From: Bacillaceae bacterium JMAK1
Lineage (GTDB): Bacteria > Bacillota > Bacilli > Bacillales > Marinococcaceae
Length of the DNA: 64,000 nucleotides
Assembly (NCBI GenBank): GCA_012970285.1
Contig: JIBW01000011.1
Coordinates: forward strand, 124,001 to 188,000
Direction of reading: 5' to 3'
Position 1 is the first letter of the stretch, and each line of letters starts with the position of its first letter. The translations under genes and the position numbers were made by a program. The notes beneath the pieces are model-generated. The model was not told the origin of the DNA, searched no databases, and was given only the letters and a program-made list of their open reading frames with translations. Below, piece by piece: positions 16,380-25,717 of the stretch.

Positions 16380-16580
16380 TAGACTAATTAGAAAGACACA
16401 ATGAGTCTGTGCATGGCGTTTCATTGTGTCTGCAATTAAAATAACTAAGTATAAGTGGCCAAACTCATTGATCAACGCTCGATCGGGATTTACATGGCTA
16501 GCAAGGTAATTCAATAGATATTAACCTCTAGTTAAAACGTAAGTTCCGCACATCTCGTCCATGATGAAACTAAAAAAGGT
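16380..16580. repeat. Dispersed repeat, copy A
   Basis: About 180 bases from GACACAATGA to GTCCATGATGAAAC recur, diverged, at 29655-29762, 32886-33010 and 48805-48975. Copy A begins with a GACACAATGA/TCATTGTGTC inverted repeat. Its minus strand is open and reads ASHVNPDRALINEFGHLYL and ILIADTMKRHA, whereas the other copies contain stops or shifts in that frame. It appears to be the eroded end of an old gene carried along by recombination. Confidence 0.6.
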
Positions 16581-16588
16581 TGAAATCT

Positions 16589-16696
16589 ATGAAAAAAGAC
16601 ACAAAGTTTGTTACTGCTAGTGGTTATAAGTCAGTAGCGAAATCTCAAATTGAGAAAAACAAGAAAGTTGTCGAGAAAAATAAAAAGGAAAGCTAA
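16589..16696 (+). CDS. Basic heptad microprotein, short form
   Basis: The 35-residue product starts MKKDTKFVTASGYKSVAKSQ and ends with the heptads IEKNKKV and VEKNKKES. One third of the residues are Lys. The N-terminal 20 residues are identical to the 49-residue form at 33022-33171, which has two more heptads. AAAAAAGG precedes the ATG by 8 bases. The stop codon lies inside a perfect terminator stem. A nucleic-acid or membrane-surface role is possible; no family is known to me. Confidence 0.55.
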   Translation: MKKDTKFVTASGYKSVAKSQIEKNKKVVEKNKKES

Positions 16697-16713
16697 TGTT
16701 TCATTAGCTTTCC
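16687..16713. terminator. Bidirectional terminator covering two stop codons
   Basis: GGAAAGCTAATG pairs perfectly with CATTAGCTTTCC around TTT. The TAA of the plus-strand microprotein and the TA(A) of the minus-strand microprotein remnant both fall in the stem. An identical element is at 33162-33188. Confidence 0.75.
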
Positions 16714-16752
16714 TTCACCTCTTTAGATCGTTTAATTACTCTTTTATTACGT

Positions 16753-16878
16753 TCAATTAATTGTTTGTTTTTTTCCTTTTTGGTAGACGATATACGTATT
16801 ATTCATTTTTGCATCGAGCATCGCTCGTTCACCGGTCATCTTCACGACTTTTCGAAAACGTTCAACGTCAAAAGCCAT
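16753..16878 (-). pseudogene. Truncated antitoxin gene fused to a microprotein tail
   Basis: The first 36 codons are nearly identical to the zeta antitoxin gene at 31682-31855 (MAFDVERFRKVVKMTGERA), including the upstream AGGAGG and flank. At about 16770 the sequence switches to the 3' end of the minus-strand basic microprotein gene found at 33179-33340 (codons NKQLIERNKRVIKRSKE) in another frame, giving a stop after 41 codons. No zeta toxin follows. It records recombination between the two loci. Confidence 0.7.
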
Positions 16879-17104
16879 TCCTTTTTTCCTCCTATAAGCT
16901 CTTCACAATACACACGACACAATGGAAAAGCTAATGGTTAGTTTAGTATACGAAAACGATTGATCTCTGATGTGATTGATATTTATAAATTGCTTCGCCT
17001 GATGTTAATGCTTTCATTCATCATCATCCTTTAACCTTACTAATAGGTACCCAGATGCTAAGCGATCAAAACAGAAATCTTTTTCCAAAAAACGTCGTAT
17101 TTTC

Positions 17105-17938
17105 TTACTGCAGATTCTCTAGCGCTGTTTTAACGTCTCGATATACTTCTAAGTGCGTGAGCTTAACTCCGAGTTGAACGGTAGTTTGCGCCATATCGGG
17201 ACGAACTCCTGTAATGATTGTTCGAATTCCTAAAAGCCCAAGGGTATCTGTAACGGTAAAAAAGCGGGATGCAGCATAAGTATCAAACATGTGAATGGCT
17301 GATAAATCAATAATCAATGTTTGAACTCCGTTTTCTGCAACGATAGGTACCACATTGTTTAAGATGTGAGTTGCACGATCATCGCTCATTACGCCTATAA
17401 TAGGTATAATTGATACACTTTCTTTTACAGGAACAATGGGAGCCGATAAATCTAACAATTCCTCTTCCAACTTTAATAAACGTAATTGGTGACGGCTATT
17501 GTAGTATTCCGTTGATTGAGCAATGGCTTGGTCGAAGATCTCAGTTATCCGATATAAAAACGGAAAGACTTGCTCATCTTGGTTCGTTTCTTGAATAACG
17601 TCAAACGAATTTTTTAACTCATTTTCAACTTTATGTAAGGCAAAAACACGAAACCTTGTTAGCAGTTTAATGATGTAATCCAGTTCATAACCTTGCTGAG
17701 CTAACTCATTCGAAGAATCGTAATCTAAATTCAACTCTTCAGTCGAGCCCTGATCCATTAACTCTTTTTTTACTTTTTTAAGAAGACGATATAAAAGCCG
17801 TTGATGAAGTTCTTTTTCTTCATCAGTTAAAACTTCTTCCTCATTCTTTGCGGTTTCTTCAATAATCCCCTGCACGGTCCCTTCTAAGTCCATGAAAAAG
17901 TTCTGATACATTACACTCGTTCTACTAAACATGTTCAT
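17105..17938 (-). CDS. rsbR: RsbR-type stressosome protein (STAS domain)
   Basis: RsbR paralogues form the stressosome with RsbS and RsbT and feed environmental signals to the sigmaB cascade. The 277-residue product has a variable N-terminal, mostly helical sensor half (residues 1-150) and a C-terminal STAS domain (about 165-275) with the signatures IIPIIGVMSDDRA, LIIDLSAIHMFDT and GIRTIITGVRPD. Thr/Ser residues in FDTYAASRFFTVTDT are candidates for the RsbT phosphorylation sites. No rsbS, rsbT or rsbX lies nearby, so it is an orphan that could mix into the host's stressosome. The gene stands alone. Confidence 0.82.
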   Translation of the reverse strand: MNMFSRTSVMYQNFFMDLEGTVQGIIEETAKNEEEVLTDEEKELHQRLLYRLLKKVKKELMDQGSTEELNLDYDSSNELAQQGYELDYIIKLLTRFRVFALHKVENELKNSFDVIQETNQDEQVFPFLYRITEIFDQAIAQSTEYYNSRHQLRLLKLEEELLDLSAPIVPVKESVSIIPIIGVMSDDRATHILNNVVPIVAENGVQTLIIDLSAIHMFDTYAASRFFTVTDTLGLLGIRTIITGVRPDMAQTTVQLGVKLTHLEVYRDVKTALENLQ

Positions 17939-18199
17939 ACCTTCTTTCTAACCATTGAATTGAAGACCTTGCCTTCGATTCAACGTAAGTATTATAAACG
18001 ATGTTTCTTGTTCAACTTATCAAATCTAACCCTCAATTGGTTATAAGTTACATAATGGGTGCTATTACCTTCTTATCTACGCAGACTATTATACCTCATG
18101 TTAACATTACATAGTTCATACAAATAAAAGGGCTAACCATTAAGTAGCGTTCTTAGTAAAAGCGCCCTTTAGCTGAGATAATTCTTTAGACTTTAATCT

Positions 18200-18634
18200 T
18201 CAAATCCCGATCCCTTGGTAATAGAATCTTGTAATATCCCATGCATAATAAAATGAAATAATAATAAACAATAACAATACTGACCAATGCGAGGCCCACT
18301 TTTTATTCGCAAGAATGATCAAAATATACCATCCTGCAAGCATAATTAAAGGCGTACCAATATAAAGCCAATTTTCTGGATACCAAAATAATGTAGAAAG
18401 AAAAATATTGTAAGAAATAATTGAGCCTGAAATAACATAATAATAAGGTCTGCTTAGGTTGATTTGTTTAATGTATGTATACGACCAGATGGTTGAAAAA
18501 AATGCCAGCATGATAAATACAGCAGCATTCAAACTTCCGCCAAATCCTGACCCAAAGATATATATAAAAGAAAATACTGATAAGAAAACTAACAATACAA
18601 AGAAGGCAACGTGAACCCAAGCTTTACTGGTCAT
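18200..18634 (-). CDS. Small integral membrane protein
   Basis: The 144-residue product has five hydrophobic segments, for example AFFVLLVFLSVFSFIYIFG, AAVFIMLAFFSTIWSYTYI, and a C-terminal SVLLLFIIISFYYAW. Short basic loops (KQINLSRPYYY, NKKWASHW) separate them. No transporter or enzyme signature is visible. The gene at 18710-18859 upstream also encodes a membrane segment and may be co-transcribed. Confidence 0.6.
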   Translation of the reverse strand: MTSKAWVHVAFFVLLVFLSVFSFIYIFGSGFGGSLNAAVFIMLAFFSTIWSYTYIKQINLSRPYYYVISGSIISYNIFLSTLFWYPENWLYIGTPLIMLAGWYILIILANKKWASHWSVLLLFIIISFYYAWDITRFYYQGIGI

Positions 18635-18709
18635 GATTACCCCTCCAATAATATGTGGTATCTGTTGATAAATACAAGATCTCGCCAGTTAACGGAAAAA
18701 CTGACCTCA

Positions 18710-18859
18710 CTACACTAACAAATTAAATATAAAAGGCACTCCGTATAGAAGCAATATTAAGAAAGAAATATATCCGCCCCATGCAAGAACAATTTTCTTC
18801 TTACTTGTGTTAGCCTCTTCTTTCATCTTATGAATAAGATGCTTTTTGATCGGATCCAC
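18710..18859 (-). CDS. Single-span membrane microprotein or fragment
   Basis: A GTG-initiated 49-residue frame begins with a charged stretch (DPIKKHLIHKMKEEANTSKK) and ends in one membrane segment (YISFLILLLYGVPFIFNLLV). The ribosome binding site is weak and a stop precedes the GTG directly, so it may be the C-terminus of a lost gene. It lies 75 bases upstream of the five-span membrane protein. Confidence 0.4.
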   Translation of the reverse strand: MDPIKKHLIHKMKEEANTSKKKIVLAWGGYISFLILLLYGVPFIFNLLV

Positions 18860-19300
18860 TTAGATAGGTATCTACCTGCAAACATTGATAAGAGAAAAAG
18901 GATAAGAAATAAAGGAGCAACTGACTTCTAATTCGCTTATCATCCAACGGTTCTGTATTAGTTCAATGGAATTCACTCCACAAAACGTATTATAGATACT
19001 AATACCCTGTTCGCTGTTAAGGTAACCGGTGATAGGACTAATTTTTTCAGGATCGCGCCCGATTACAGAAAAAATGCCACTAGCACGATTGTTGAATAAT
19101 ACATTCATCACTATACAAATCGACTTCCGTTAATAACTTATTATAGTTAACTTAAAAAGGCTTGAAACCATTGATATTAAGCCATTTACAAAACAGGTAC
19201 TTCTTCTTGCTTTTATGCAACGGAAAAAACCTTGAAAACAATGGTTTTCCCATAATTTTAAAATTTTCGTTATGTTATCATTACACTCATATTGTCAATT
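18860..19300. other. Gene-free stretch
   Basis: I see no gene supported by a ribosome binding site. A minus-strand 79-codon frame at 18872-19111 lacks one and has no recognisable composition. The AT-rich 19255-19300 precedes the lipoprotein gene and probably contains its promoter. Confidence 0.35.
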
Positions 19301-19314
19301 TAGGAGGGGTCAAC

Positions 19315-19701
19315 ATTTACAAGGGTATCTTAATAATATTATTCAGTTTTTTTATAATTGCATGCAGTGCAGATAGCGATGAACCTCAAAATCCATCTGA
19401 GGTAGAAGGCATTGGCTCGTCATCTACATGGGAGGCGGAAATTCTCAATGAAAGTGAAGCTGGTGAGAGGATCTATACAATGGAAGTAAGGTTTAAAGAA
19501 GATACATCGAAACTTTTAAGTTACGAAATAGATATGAATGGTTATAGATCATCTGGAAGCCCTGGAAATAATCCCACACCACACGCAATTCGTTTTAACG
19601 ATATCGAGCTTGAAAATTTTTACGAATTCAATATTGTTTGGGGTGATGATGAAGGAAATGAACACCTTGAAAGCTTTCGCATAGATATAGAGGAACTTTG
19701 A
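19315..19701 (+). CDS. Putative lipoprotein with a probable ATT start
   Basis: The mature part follows a lipoprotein signal: hydrophobic GILIILFSFFIIA then Cys-Ser-Ala, so it would be lipidated and held on the outer face of the membrane. The rest (about 110 residues) is acidic and beta-rich (IYTMEVRFKEDTSKLLSYEI). The frame is open far upstream, but AGGAGG is 7 bases before an ATT codon at 19315 that puts exactly a short basic N-region (IYKG) before the hydrophobic core. This points to ATT initiation or a mutated ATG. No family recognised. Confidence 0.6.
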   Translation: MYKGILIILFSFFIIACSADSDEPQNPSEVEGIGSSSTWEAEILNESEAGERIYTMEVRFKEDTSKLLSYEIDMNGYRSSGSPGNNPTPHAIRFNDIELENFYEFNIVWGDDEGNEHLESFRIDIEEL

Positions 19702-19904
19702 TATCTGAAAATAAATAGCCCCATAAATGAAATATAATCTTTTTTTGTTACAAGTATTGATCACTATAACACTCATGAATCTAACACAATAGAAATGTGT
19801 AAGATCACAAGAAAAGCGGCTGCTATTAAAGTAGCCATTTTCCATTAATGGCCCTCACAAAGAAAAGCACAACCCTTGTTACAGGATTGCGCCCATTTGT
19901 TGAA

Positions 19905-21335
19905 TTAAAGAAACATCAAACACGCTTTAAGTTCCTTAGTATTAAATATTTTACTTTTATATGTTGCAAGATTTTCTAAAATAAACTCTATAGCTTCTTG
20001 AGTTCTCGGTTCCTGTAGATCTATGCTAATTAAACGTAATAATTGCCTTGTTTGTTCAATACAGTTCGGTGCATTTAACTCGTTGCGTATTTCTGGTTCG
20101 CTCATAAACCTTATTAACTTATTAACTTGATTAGAGTTAAATAGTTGTATTATTTCATTGTAAATAGGCATTGCACCAGGAGATACCCCATCTTGATACC
20201 AGTTTCCATTTCCAATTCTACAAATTAATATTGCCTTAATTAAATGGTCTTCAATGCTTGGTAGTATATCTGATTCGTCAACAATATACTTTCTAATTTG
20301 TCGAGCGGGTGGTACTTCATGATGAAAGTTATCTATAGCGTAATGAGCTTCAAGTAAACGTTCTATTAATGATTTTAATTCTCTACTTCTCGTACCTTCA
20401 CTTTTGTAATTTAATCCATTACACTTTTCTAGAAATCTATTTGCTAAGGCAAGAGAATCATCATCTAGATTCAACCCATATTGATCTAACTTATGACCTA
20501 TCTCAAATTTCTTATTATTAGGACTTGTATCCCAGACTACTGGTGCTAAGTTCAGAATATTACCCCTGATATTTTGGGAAGTATTTTTTTTAGTAAAAAT
20601 ACTAAACAGAGTAACTAGCAAATTACCAGATATACGAGTGTTTTGTTTGTTTAACTCCTCACTTATTTGTAGCACCCGCACTTCATCAATTACTAAATCT
20701 TCATTCTTGAGATTAACTATGAGTTGTTGAACAAATAATGCTGCATAAGAAGGCCGATCATCAATTACATCTTTAACACAGGTTTCTAGCCAACCTAAAA
20801 GTTCAAACGTTCTAATTGATTCGACATTAGGGTGCGATGCTCCGATGTTATTCCTCATAAATAATATATGCTTAAGCTTTTCATGAAGAAGATCTGAAAT
20901 TAACTCAAGTTTTCTGCATGTGTCAATTAAAGTATTGTCTTTAATTGAAGCTAAATCCTCTTTTGTGGAATATGTTTCTCTTAAATCGCCACCAACAGCA
21001 GCATCGTAAAATAAATCTAATCCATATACATTTACTTTTTCTCTTAAGGAAAGAACAACCTCGTTCCAAATATAGTTTAAAGCTGCATCATATAAGCCTA
21101 TAGCAGAACTGGCTACAAACTTAGATAAATAGATGGCGTCACGTTTACTTTGTACAGACAATCCTTGAATAGTTGAAGGCAAGTTTTTACTCATTACTTC
21201 TCTTTCTTTGCTAGATGCTATGATGTGTTCATGTGGCAATCCCAAACCTTGTAAATATTCTTCAAAGTTAGTAGCAGCAGCTAATGATGGAGTACCATCA
21301 TTACTGTGTATTATTTCTGGTGTTTTTTCACTCAA
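19905..21335 (-). CDS. HEPN-motif protein, candidate defence ribonuclease
   Basis: This 476-residue protein contains RNNIGASH at 161-168, matching the R-x(4-6)-H active motif of HEPN ribonucleases, at the end of a long helix (RKLELISDLLHEKLKHILFM) as expected in that fold. The helical N-terminal part (KRDAIYLSKFVASSAIGLYD) supports it. The C-terminal 300 residues are helical and of unknown type. It stands alone, with no partner kinase, ATPase or nucleotidyltransferase gene adjacent. HEPN proteins often act in abortive infection or as toxins; that role here is inference. The start has AGGGAGATAGGGTC upstream. Confidence 0.6.
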   Translation of the reverse strand: MSEKTPEIIHSNDGTPSLAAATNFEEYLQGLGLPHEHIIASSKEREVMSKNLPSTIQGLSVQSKRDAIYLSKFVASSAIGLYDAALNYIWNEVVLSLREKVNVYGLDLFYDAAVGGDLRETYSTKEDLASIKDNTLIDTCRKLELISDLLHEKLKHILFMRNNIGASHPNVESIRTFELLGWLETCVKDVIDDRPSYAALFVQQLIVNLKNEDLVIDEVRVLQISEELNKQNTRISGNLLVTLFSIFTKKNTSQNIRGNILNLAPVVWDTSPNNKKFEIGHKLDQYGLNLDDDSLALANRFLEKCNGLNYKSEGTRSRELKSLIERLLEAHYAIDNFHHEVPPARQIRKYIVDESDILPSIEDHLIKAILICRIGNGNWYQDGVSPGAMPIYNEIIQLFNSNQVNKLIRFMSEPEIRNELNAPNCIEQTRQLLRLISIDLQEPRTQEAIEFILENLATYKSKIFNTKELKACLMFL

Positions 21336-21608
21336 TGACCCTATCTCCCTTCATATAATATATTGTTTAATAATTACCACTCTATATTAAACATTACGGG
21401 AAGCTTTCTCAACGACATATTATAGAATTCTTCTTGGCTAACCATCTTCAAGTCGAAATTCACTTAAATGACCATTCGCAAAGACTAGCGCCATCCCTAT
21501 TAGAGGATCGCGTCCGATTGTTGAGATCCATTTAATCCCAACTAATTTTTTGGTACGATTTAACATACATCAATTTCTATAAGAAAAATACAATGGAGTC
21601 TTTATGTT

Positions 21609-21806
21609 ATGAGTATTGCTTTTGGTGTGGTTTTTTTCCTCCCAAGCCTCAGTTTATATATGAAACAGGGATTTAACAGTAACTATGTTGCTATCGACAT
21701 CCCAGAGAGTAGTAATCAGCTACTGAAAAATTATGAAGGTAGTTACACTTTCACAGGTGATCGTTATTACTCGTACAGATTTTATACAAAAGTAACGCTT
21801 GAGTGA
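21609..21806 (+). CDS. Short ORF with a hydrophobic N-terminus
   Basis: A 65-residue frame begins with a hydrophobic stretch (MSIAFGVVFFLPSLSLYM) and continues with a polar, Tyr-rich tail (YEGSYTFTGDRYYSYRFYT). It might be a secreted small protein, or the truncated N-terminus of a longer one. The ribosome binding site is poor and the region downstream to 21960 is gene-free. Confidence 0.35.
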   Translation: MSIAFGVVFFLPSLSLYMKQGFNSNYVAIDIPESSNQLLKNYEGSYTFTGDRYYSYRFYTKVTLE

Positions 21807-21965
21807 ATTTAATTTCCACGAGGTTTGTTTTAAAAACAGAGAGGCTTGACTCGTTAGACTAGGGAGGATTTTGATGGCGAGTATAGAACTCAAACAATCC
21901 CAGTAACGTGTACAGTTCTATATAAGCTGTATTTATTACTGAATAGTTAGAGTGCAGGAGGATTT

Positions 21966-22553
21966 ATGTTTGCGAATCGATTAATGATTGTAACATTGGT
22001 TGGTAATATTTTTATATTTTTATTGCCTTATTTCGGATACATTAATGTCCTAGCATACCACTCACCTGTTGTTTTTAGCATTCTACTTATAATCGCGAAT
22101 TTTATTTTCGTTCTTCTTATCGCATCGAAAATCACAATTAAGAAAAAAATTATATTCTATGTAGAAGTTTTGGTTATTAGCATACTCATTAGTATACCTA
22201 ATGCTATACACTATAGTACATTTGACTTTTTTCATGATAGCATTACATTGCAGTCTCCAAAAAATGATAAACTAGTCATTGCATACTCCTATGATACCGA
22301 CTTTCAAGGGGAATACTTTATGTACGATTATCGTTTCTATAAAGACAATGGAATCTTTATGATAGATTTAGATCAAAGGATTTTCATCTCTAAACGTATA
22401 GATGAACGACCAGAACAGTTTCATGGCACTAGCGACATGGGACAAAGAGGATTTCCTTTAGAGTTCCTAGGACTAAACGATGCACAATGGATCGAGGAAG
22501 ATATTATTGAATTCCCTATGTATTATCAAGATACCCAAGTACATCTAAACTAA
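21966..22553 (+). CDS. Membrane-anchored hypothetical protein
   Basis: The 195-residue product has three membrane segments in its first 75 residues (LMIVTLVGNIFIFLLPYFGY; VVFSILLIIANFIFVLLIAS; FYVEVLVISILISIP) and an extracytoplasmic soluble domain of about 115 residues rich in Asp and Tyr. GCAGGAGGATTT places the start precisely. I do not recognise the soluble domain. It is followed by 530 gene-free bases. Confidence 0.6.
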   Translation: MFANRLMIVTLVGNIFIFLLPYFGYINVLAYHSPVVFSILLIIANFIFVLLIASKITIKKKIIFYVEVLVISILISIPNAIHYSTFDFFHDSITLQSPKNDKLVIAYSYDTDFQGEYFMYDYRFYKDNGIFMIDLDQRIFISKRIDERPEQFHGTSDMGQRGFPLEFLGLNDAQWIEEDIIEFPMYYQDTQVHLN

Positions 22554-22559
22554 CTTTAA

Positions 22560-23000
22560 ATTCTCATTAATAAAGATATAACTGAATTTTATTTACATGT
22601 ATCGATTGCTATTGATTAGCTTATTATGTGTCAAAATGCTAATTACTGATATTCAATTAAATGGCCCTATAATTGAATTAAGCAAAATGTATTAGAACTG
22701 CGAAATGGCCAACGCTATGCAGAATAAAATAAAACATAAATTCAAGTAGCTACCGCCTCATAAAAGTTATTAACTAAACTTTTTAAAAAAGAGTAACACT
22801 TTAGGAAGCAAAATGCCGTCAGTAAGTCATATTTAAGTCCTGAGTATTGTAATTAGTTATTAACCACTTGCGGGTATTATTAGTTTAGGTTGTACTTGAA
22901 TAAGAGGTTTAATTATGATTATAATGGAACTTTATTTATATTAAAATATAAGCTTTTAGAAGGTAGCGTAAAAAATGTTGAGTTTGTCATAAATAATATT
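22560..23000. other. Gene-free stretch
   Basis: No coding frame with a ribosome binding site and no strong hairpin is visible on either strand. Confidence 0.4.
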
Positions 23001-23001
23001 A

Positions 23002-23037
23002 AAGCGCACACGTCTTAATATGACGAATGCGCTTTTT
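23002..23037. terminator. Intrinsic terminator
   Basis: AAAGCGCA and TGCGCTTT pair with an inner GTC/GAC, followed on the plus strand by TTTTT; on the minus strand it follows the OmpA-like gene, so it may serve both directions. Confidence 0.65.
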
Positions 23038-23086
23038 GTGTCTAGTGATTGTTAAGGGATGGAACGATTATTGTATTAACAATACT

Positions 23087-24928
23087 TTATCCAGTTGATT
23101 CATTGCTGCCACTGGATTCACCATTCTCAATATCTGTATTAATGGGCACGTCGGTAATTCTCCATGGGACGAGGTAAGCTAACCATTGATCAATGTTTAG
23201 ATCAAAGTTATCGCTCGGGGCTTTATCAACCGTAATTGTCTCACCCGGTACATCAGGCCAAATGATGGTGACGACCATTGCCCCTCCTTCGCCTAATGTA
23301 TTCCCTGAACCTTCACGTACATTACGATGAGTTAGCGGAGTTAACTCTTCTGTTCCCTTTTCCACCTCATCATAGGCAGTTAGTGCCCAATAATCAATTG
23401 GAAAAACGCGTTTATCTCCATAAAGTAATGTAACACCGTTTGCGTCATAATTATCAAGAAAGCCACCTGACGTAAGTGCATCGCCATCTACATGAAGACT
23501 CCTCACACCGTGACCATATCCAATATTTACTGGATTGTGAATGTGACTGGATCTGTCACTTGTATTGTGCAGGCGAACACGCCCGATAATATAGCCATCT
23601 AACCTCTTTAACGAATCTATAGATACCCCCAATGGATTATTATTATATTCGACCTCAATGACATCACCATCTTTGTATGCAGCAACAGGTCCTAAATTGT
23701 CCGGGAGTTCGAACTCTTCCTCTGTCACTTCCACCATGTCTTCAGGTTGTGAGAAATGAAATTCTACACGGCGGTTCAGCTGTTGACCTTCTTCATCTTC
23801 ATTAGAAGCAATAGGCTCATTATATGACCTTCCTTCTGTTTCTACGACATCAAAAACTGCAAGATCAATGATAGTTTCTAACTCATCGTGAACAGATTGT
23901 GCCCGACTTTCAGACAATTTTTGATTGTAAACTTCATCCCCTTGATCATCCGTATGACCTACAATTATAAGGTCTCCACCGTTCACACGGGTCAATTCTT
24001 CTGCTGTCGCTTCTAATATATTTTCAGCGTCATCTTGCAACTCGGAAGAATCAAACTCAAACAACACATCGGAATCTAATGTGATCGATGCTTGCCCTTC
24101 CTCCGCTAACGTTCCAACTGGATCGTTCACACTTTCATTGTATGTTTGTAATGGATAGGTTTGTTCCGTAAGATCTTGCAATGAAGTTGATGTGGTGTCT
24201 AACACATTCTCATATAAAAATGCTTCCGCAGTATTAATGACTTCATCTGATTGGACAACGGGAACATCTAAAATGAGATCAAAACTTTCCATCATGACAT
24301 GAACTTGCTCTTCTTTCGGAGCATTAAAGACCGCTGAATAACTAACAATATTTCCCTCATTGAATTCACGATTATCAATCTCTTCACTTTTCAACGCATG
24401 TGTAGAAAGGTATTCATCACCTCTGTCGTCTCTGTACTCTTGATAAAATAACGTATGGGAAATCGTATCATTTGTACTATCGAGTAATCTTATTTGATAG
24501 CCAAGACGATCATATTGATTTCCTCGTGCGGTAGATTGATTGGAAGTCCTTGTTGTACTTGGATGACTTAACATGTGATCTAAACCAATCCTTGCCTCAC
24601 CACTGAGTTTTTCAAACTCAACGGTAAAAATAGCGAGATCACCTTCCCGCTCAATAGGATGTACCGTTACACCCACCTCAACTTCTTCCCCTTCACGCTC
24701 GAATATTTCAGTATGTACAACGGGTTCTGGGGCAACACTGTCAACGCCATCCTCGGACTCGCCATAACGATTATGCTCTTGTTCATTTGACAATTCATCA
24801 ATTTCTTCATTTCCAAGGGTGTTGTCACCTGCTTCACTATCAACCTCTTCTTCTGAGTGAGTATCGTTATTAAAGCAGCCAGTTAGCGTAAAAGATAAAA
24901 CTAATAAAATAGAAATTTGTTTCTTCAT
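23087..24928 (-). CDS. OmpA-like peptidoglycan-binding lipoprotein
   Basis: The 613-residue product starts with a lipoprotein signal (MKKQISILLVLSFTLTGC) and a long acidic linker. Around residues 285-395 is an OmpA/MotB C-terminal domain with the signatures FEFDSSELQDDA, IIVGHTDDQGDEVYNQKLSE-RA and NRRVEFHF, which bind peptidoglycan. The segments before and after it are unknown; the C-terminal 200 residues may be a second beta domain. OmpA-type lipoproteins in Gram-positives link membrane to wall. Strongly negative overall charge fits a salt- or alkali-adapted host. It is a single-gene unit with AGGAGG before the start. Confidence 0.82.
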   Translation of the reverse strand: MKKQISILLVLSFTLTGCFNNDTHSEEEVDSEAGDNTLGNEEIDELSNEQEHNRYGESEDGVDSVAPEPVVHTEIFEREGEEVEVGVTVHPIEREGDLAIFTVEFEKLSGEARIGLDHMLSHPSTTRTSNQSTARGNQYDRLGYQIRLLDSTNDTISHTLFYQEYRDDRGDEYLSTHALKSEEIDNREFNEGNIVSYSAVFNAPKEEQVHVMMESFDLILDVPVVQSDEVINTAEAFLYENVLDTTSTSLQDLTEQTYPLQTYNESVNDPVGTLAEEGQASITLDSDVLFEFDSSELQDDAENILEATAEELTRVNGGDLIIVGHTDDQGDEVYNQKLSESRAQSVHDELETIIDLAVFDVVETEGRSYNEPIASNEDEEGQQLNRRVEFHFSQPEDMVEVTEEEFELPDNLGPVAAYKDGDVIEVEYNNNPLGVSIDSLKRLDGYIIGRVRLHNTSDRSSHIHNPVNIGYGHGVRSLHVDGDALTSGGFLDNYDANGVTLLYGDKRVFPIDYWALTAYDEVEKGTEELTPLTHRNVREGSGNTLGEGGAMVVTIIWPDVPGETITVDKAPSDNFDLNIDQWLAYLVPWRITDVPINTDIENGESSGSNESTG

Positions 24929-24959
24929 GTTAACCTCCTATACCGACTAAAGTTTTCTA

Positions 24960-25700
24960 CAAGAACTAAATGTTAATATGTATGCTAATAAATATGCTAT
25001 CATATCTCGCATAAAATACAGAATTCACAGAAATATAAATATCGTATTTGTACACAGGTATTCTAAATTTTCAATCCAATAATGAGCTTTCATTTTAAAA
25101 TAAAATTACATTTTATAAATTCGACAATTGACATGTATTGTTTTCAATTAGTGTGCTCTGACTTGAGACTATAGTGTATTTAATTCATAATCAAAACAAG
25201 TTCAATCCAAATAAGATTTTAAAGCTTACCGTAGCTAAAGTTAACTATTTAATTTTTAGAGATTGTTTACTTATTCTTTAACAATTGCTGAGCTAGCTCC
25301 AATTTTAAATAAACAAGGAGTAAGACATGACTTATATAGAACAAAATTAAATAGCCGTTTTAAAAATACTGAACGTACAAAGTATTTAAATAAGAGTTCA
25401 CGTGCAAGAGGTTTTGTTAATCTTATGCCACTTTAGAAGATTTTTAGAAATAAACAAAGTTACAAACACGCGTGGGCAGATTGAAAAATGACATGGTACT
25501 TCAGAGAGATTATTGCATGTTAAATCTTCAGAAAAGAATTGACCCGTTAGCTTTTATACTAACTTCTACTGCACTATATTATTTAAGCAATTTTCATCAG
25601 TCTTTGCTAAACACCTTCTTAAACACCTATACAGACAATCCTTGCCATACTTTACACATTTAATATTTCTGACTTACGTTTAATATAAAGTATCTATATT
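24960..25700. other. Gene-poor AT-rich stretch
   Basis: No intact gene. A CAAGGAGTAAGAC site at 25313-25326 is followed by an ATG that stops after seven codons, while a shifted frame (RTKLNSRFKNTERTKYLNKS to VNLMPL) reads like the tail of a small basic protein, so a broken microgene is possible. Nothing else is supported. Confidence 0.35.
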
Positions 25701-25717
25701 AGGAGGAGATAAATTCT

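Noticed and set aside
18872-19111. 79-codon minus-strand frame
   Set aside because: No ribosome binding site, no recognisable domain, no paralogue in the window; random opening is likely.
25472-25663. 63-codon plus-strand frame
   Set aside because: No ribosome binding site and no recognisable composition; lies in a gene-poor AT-rich stretch.
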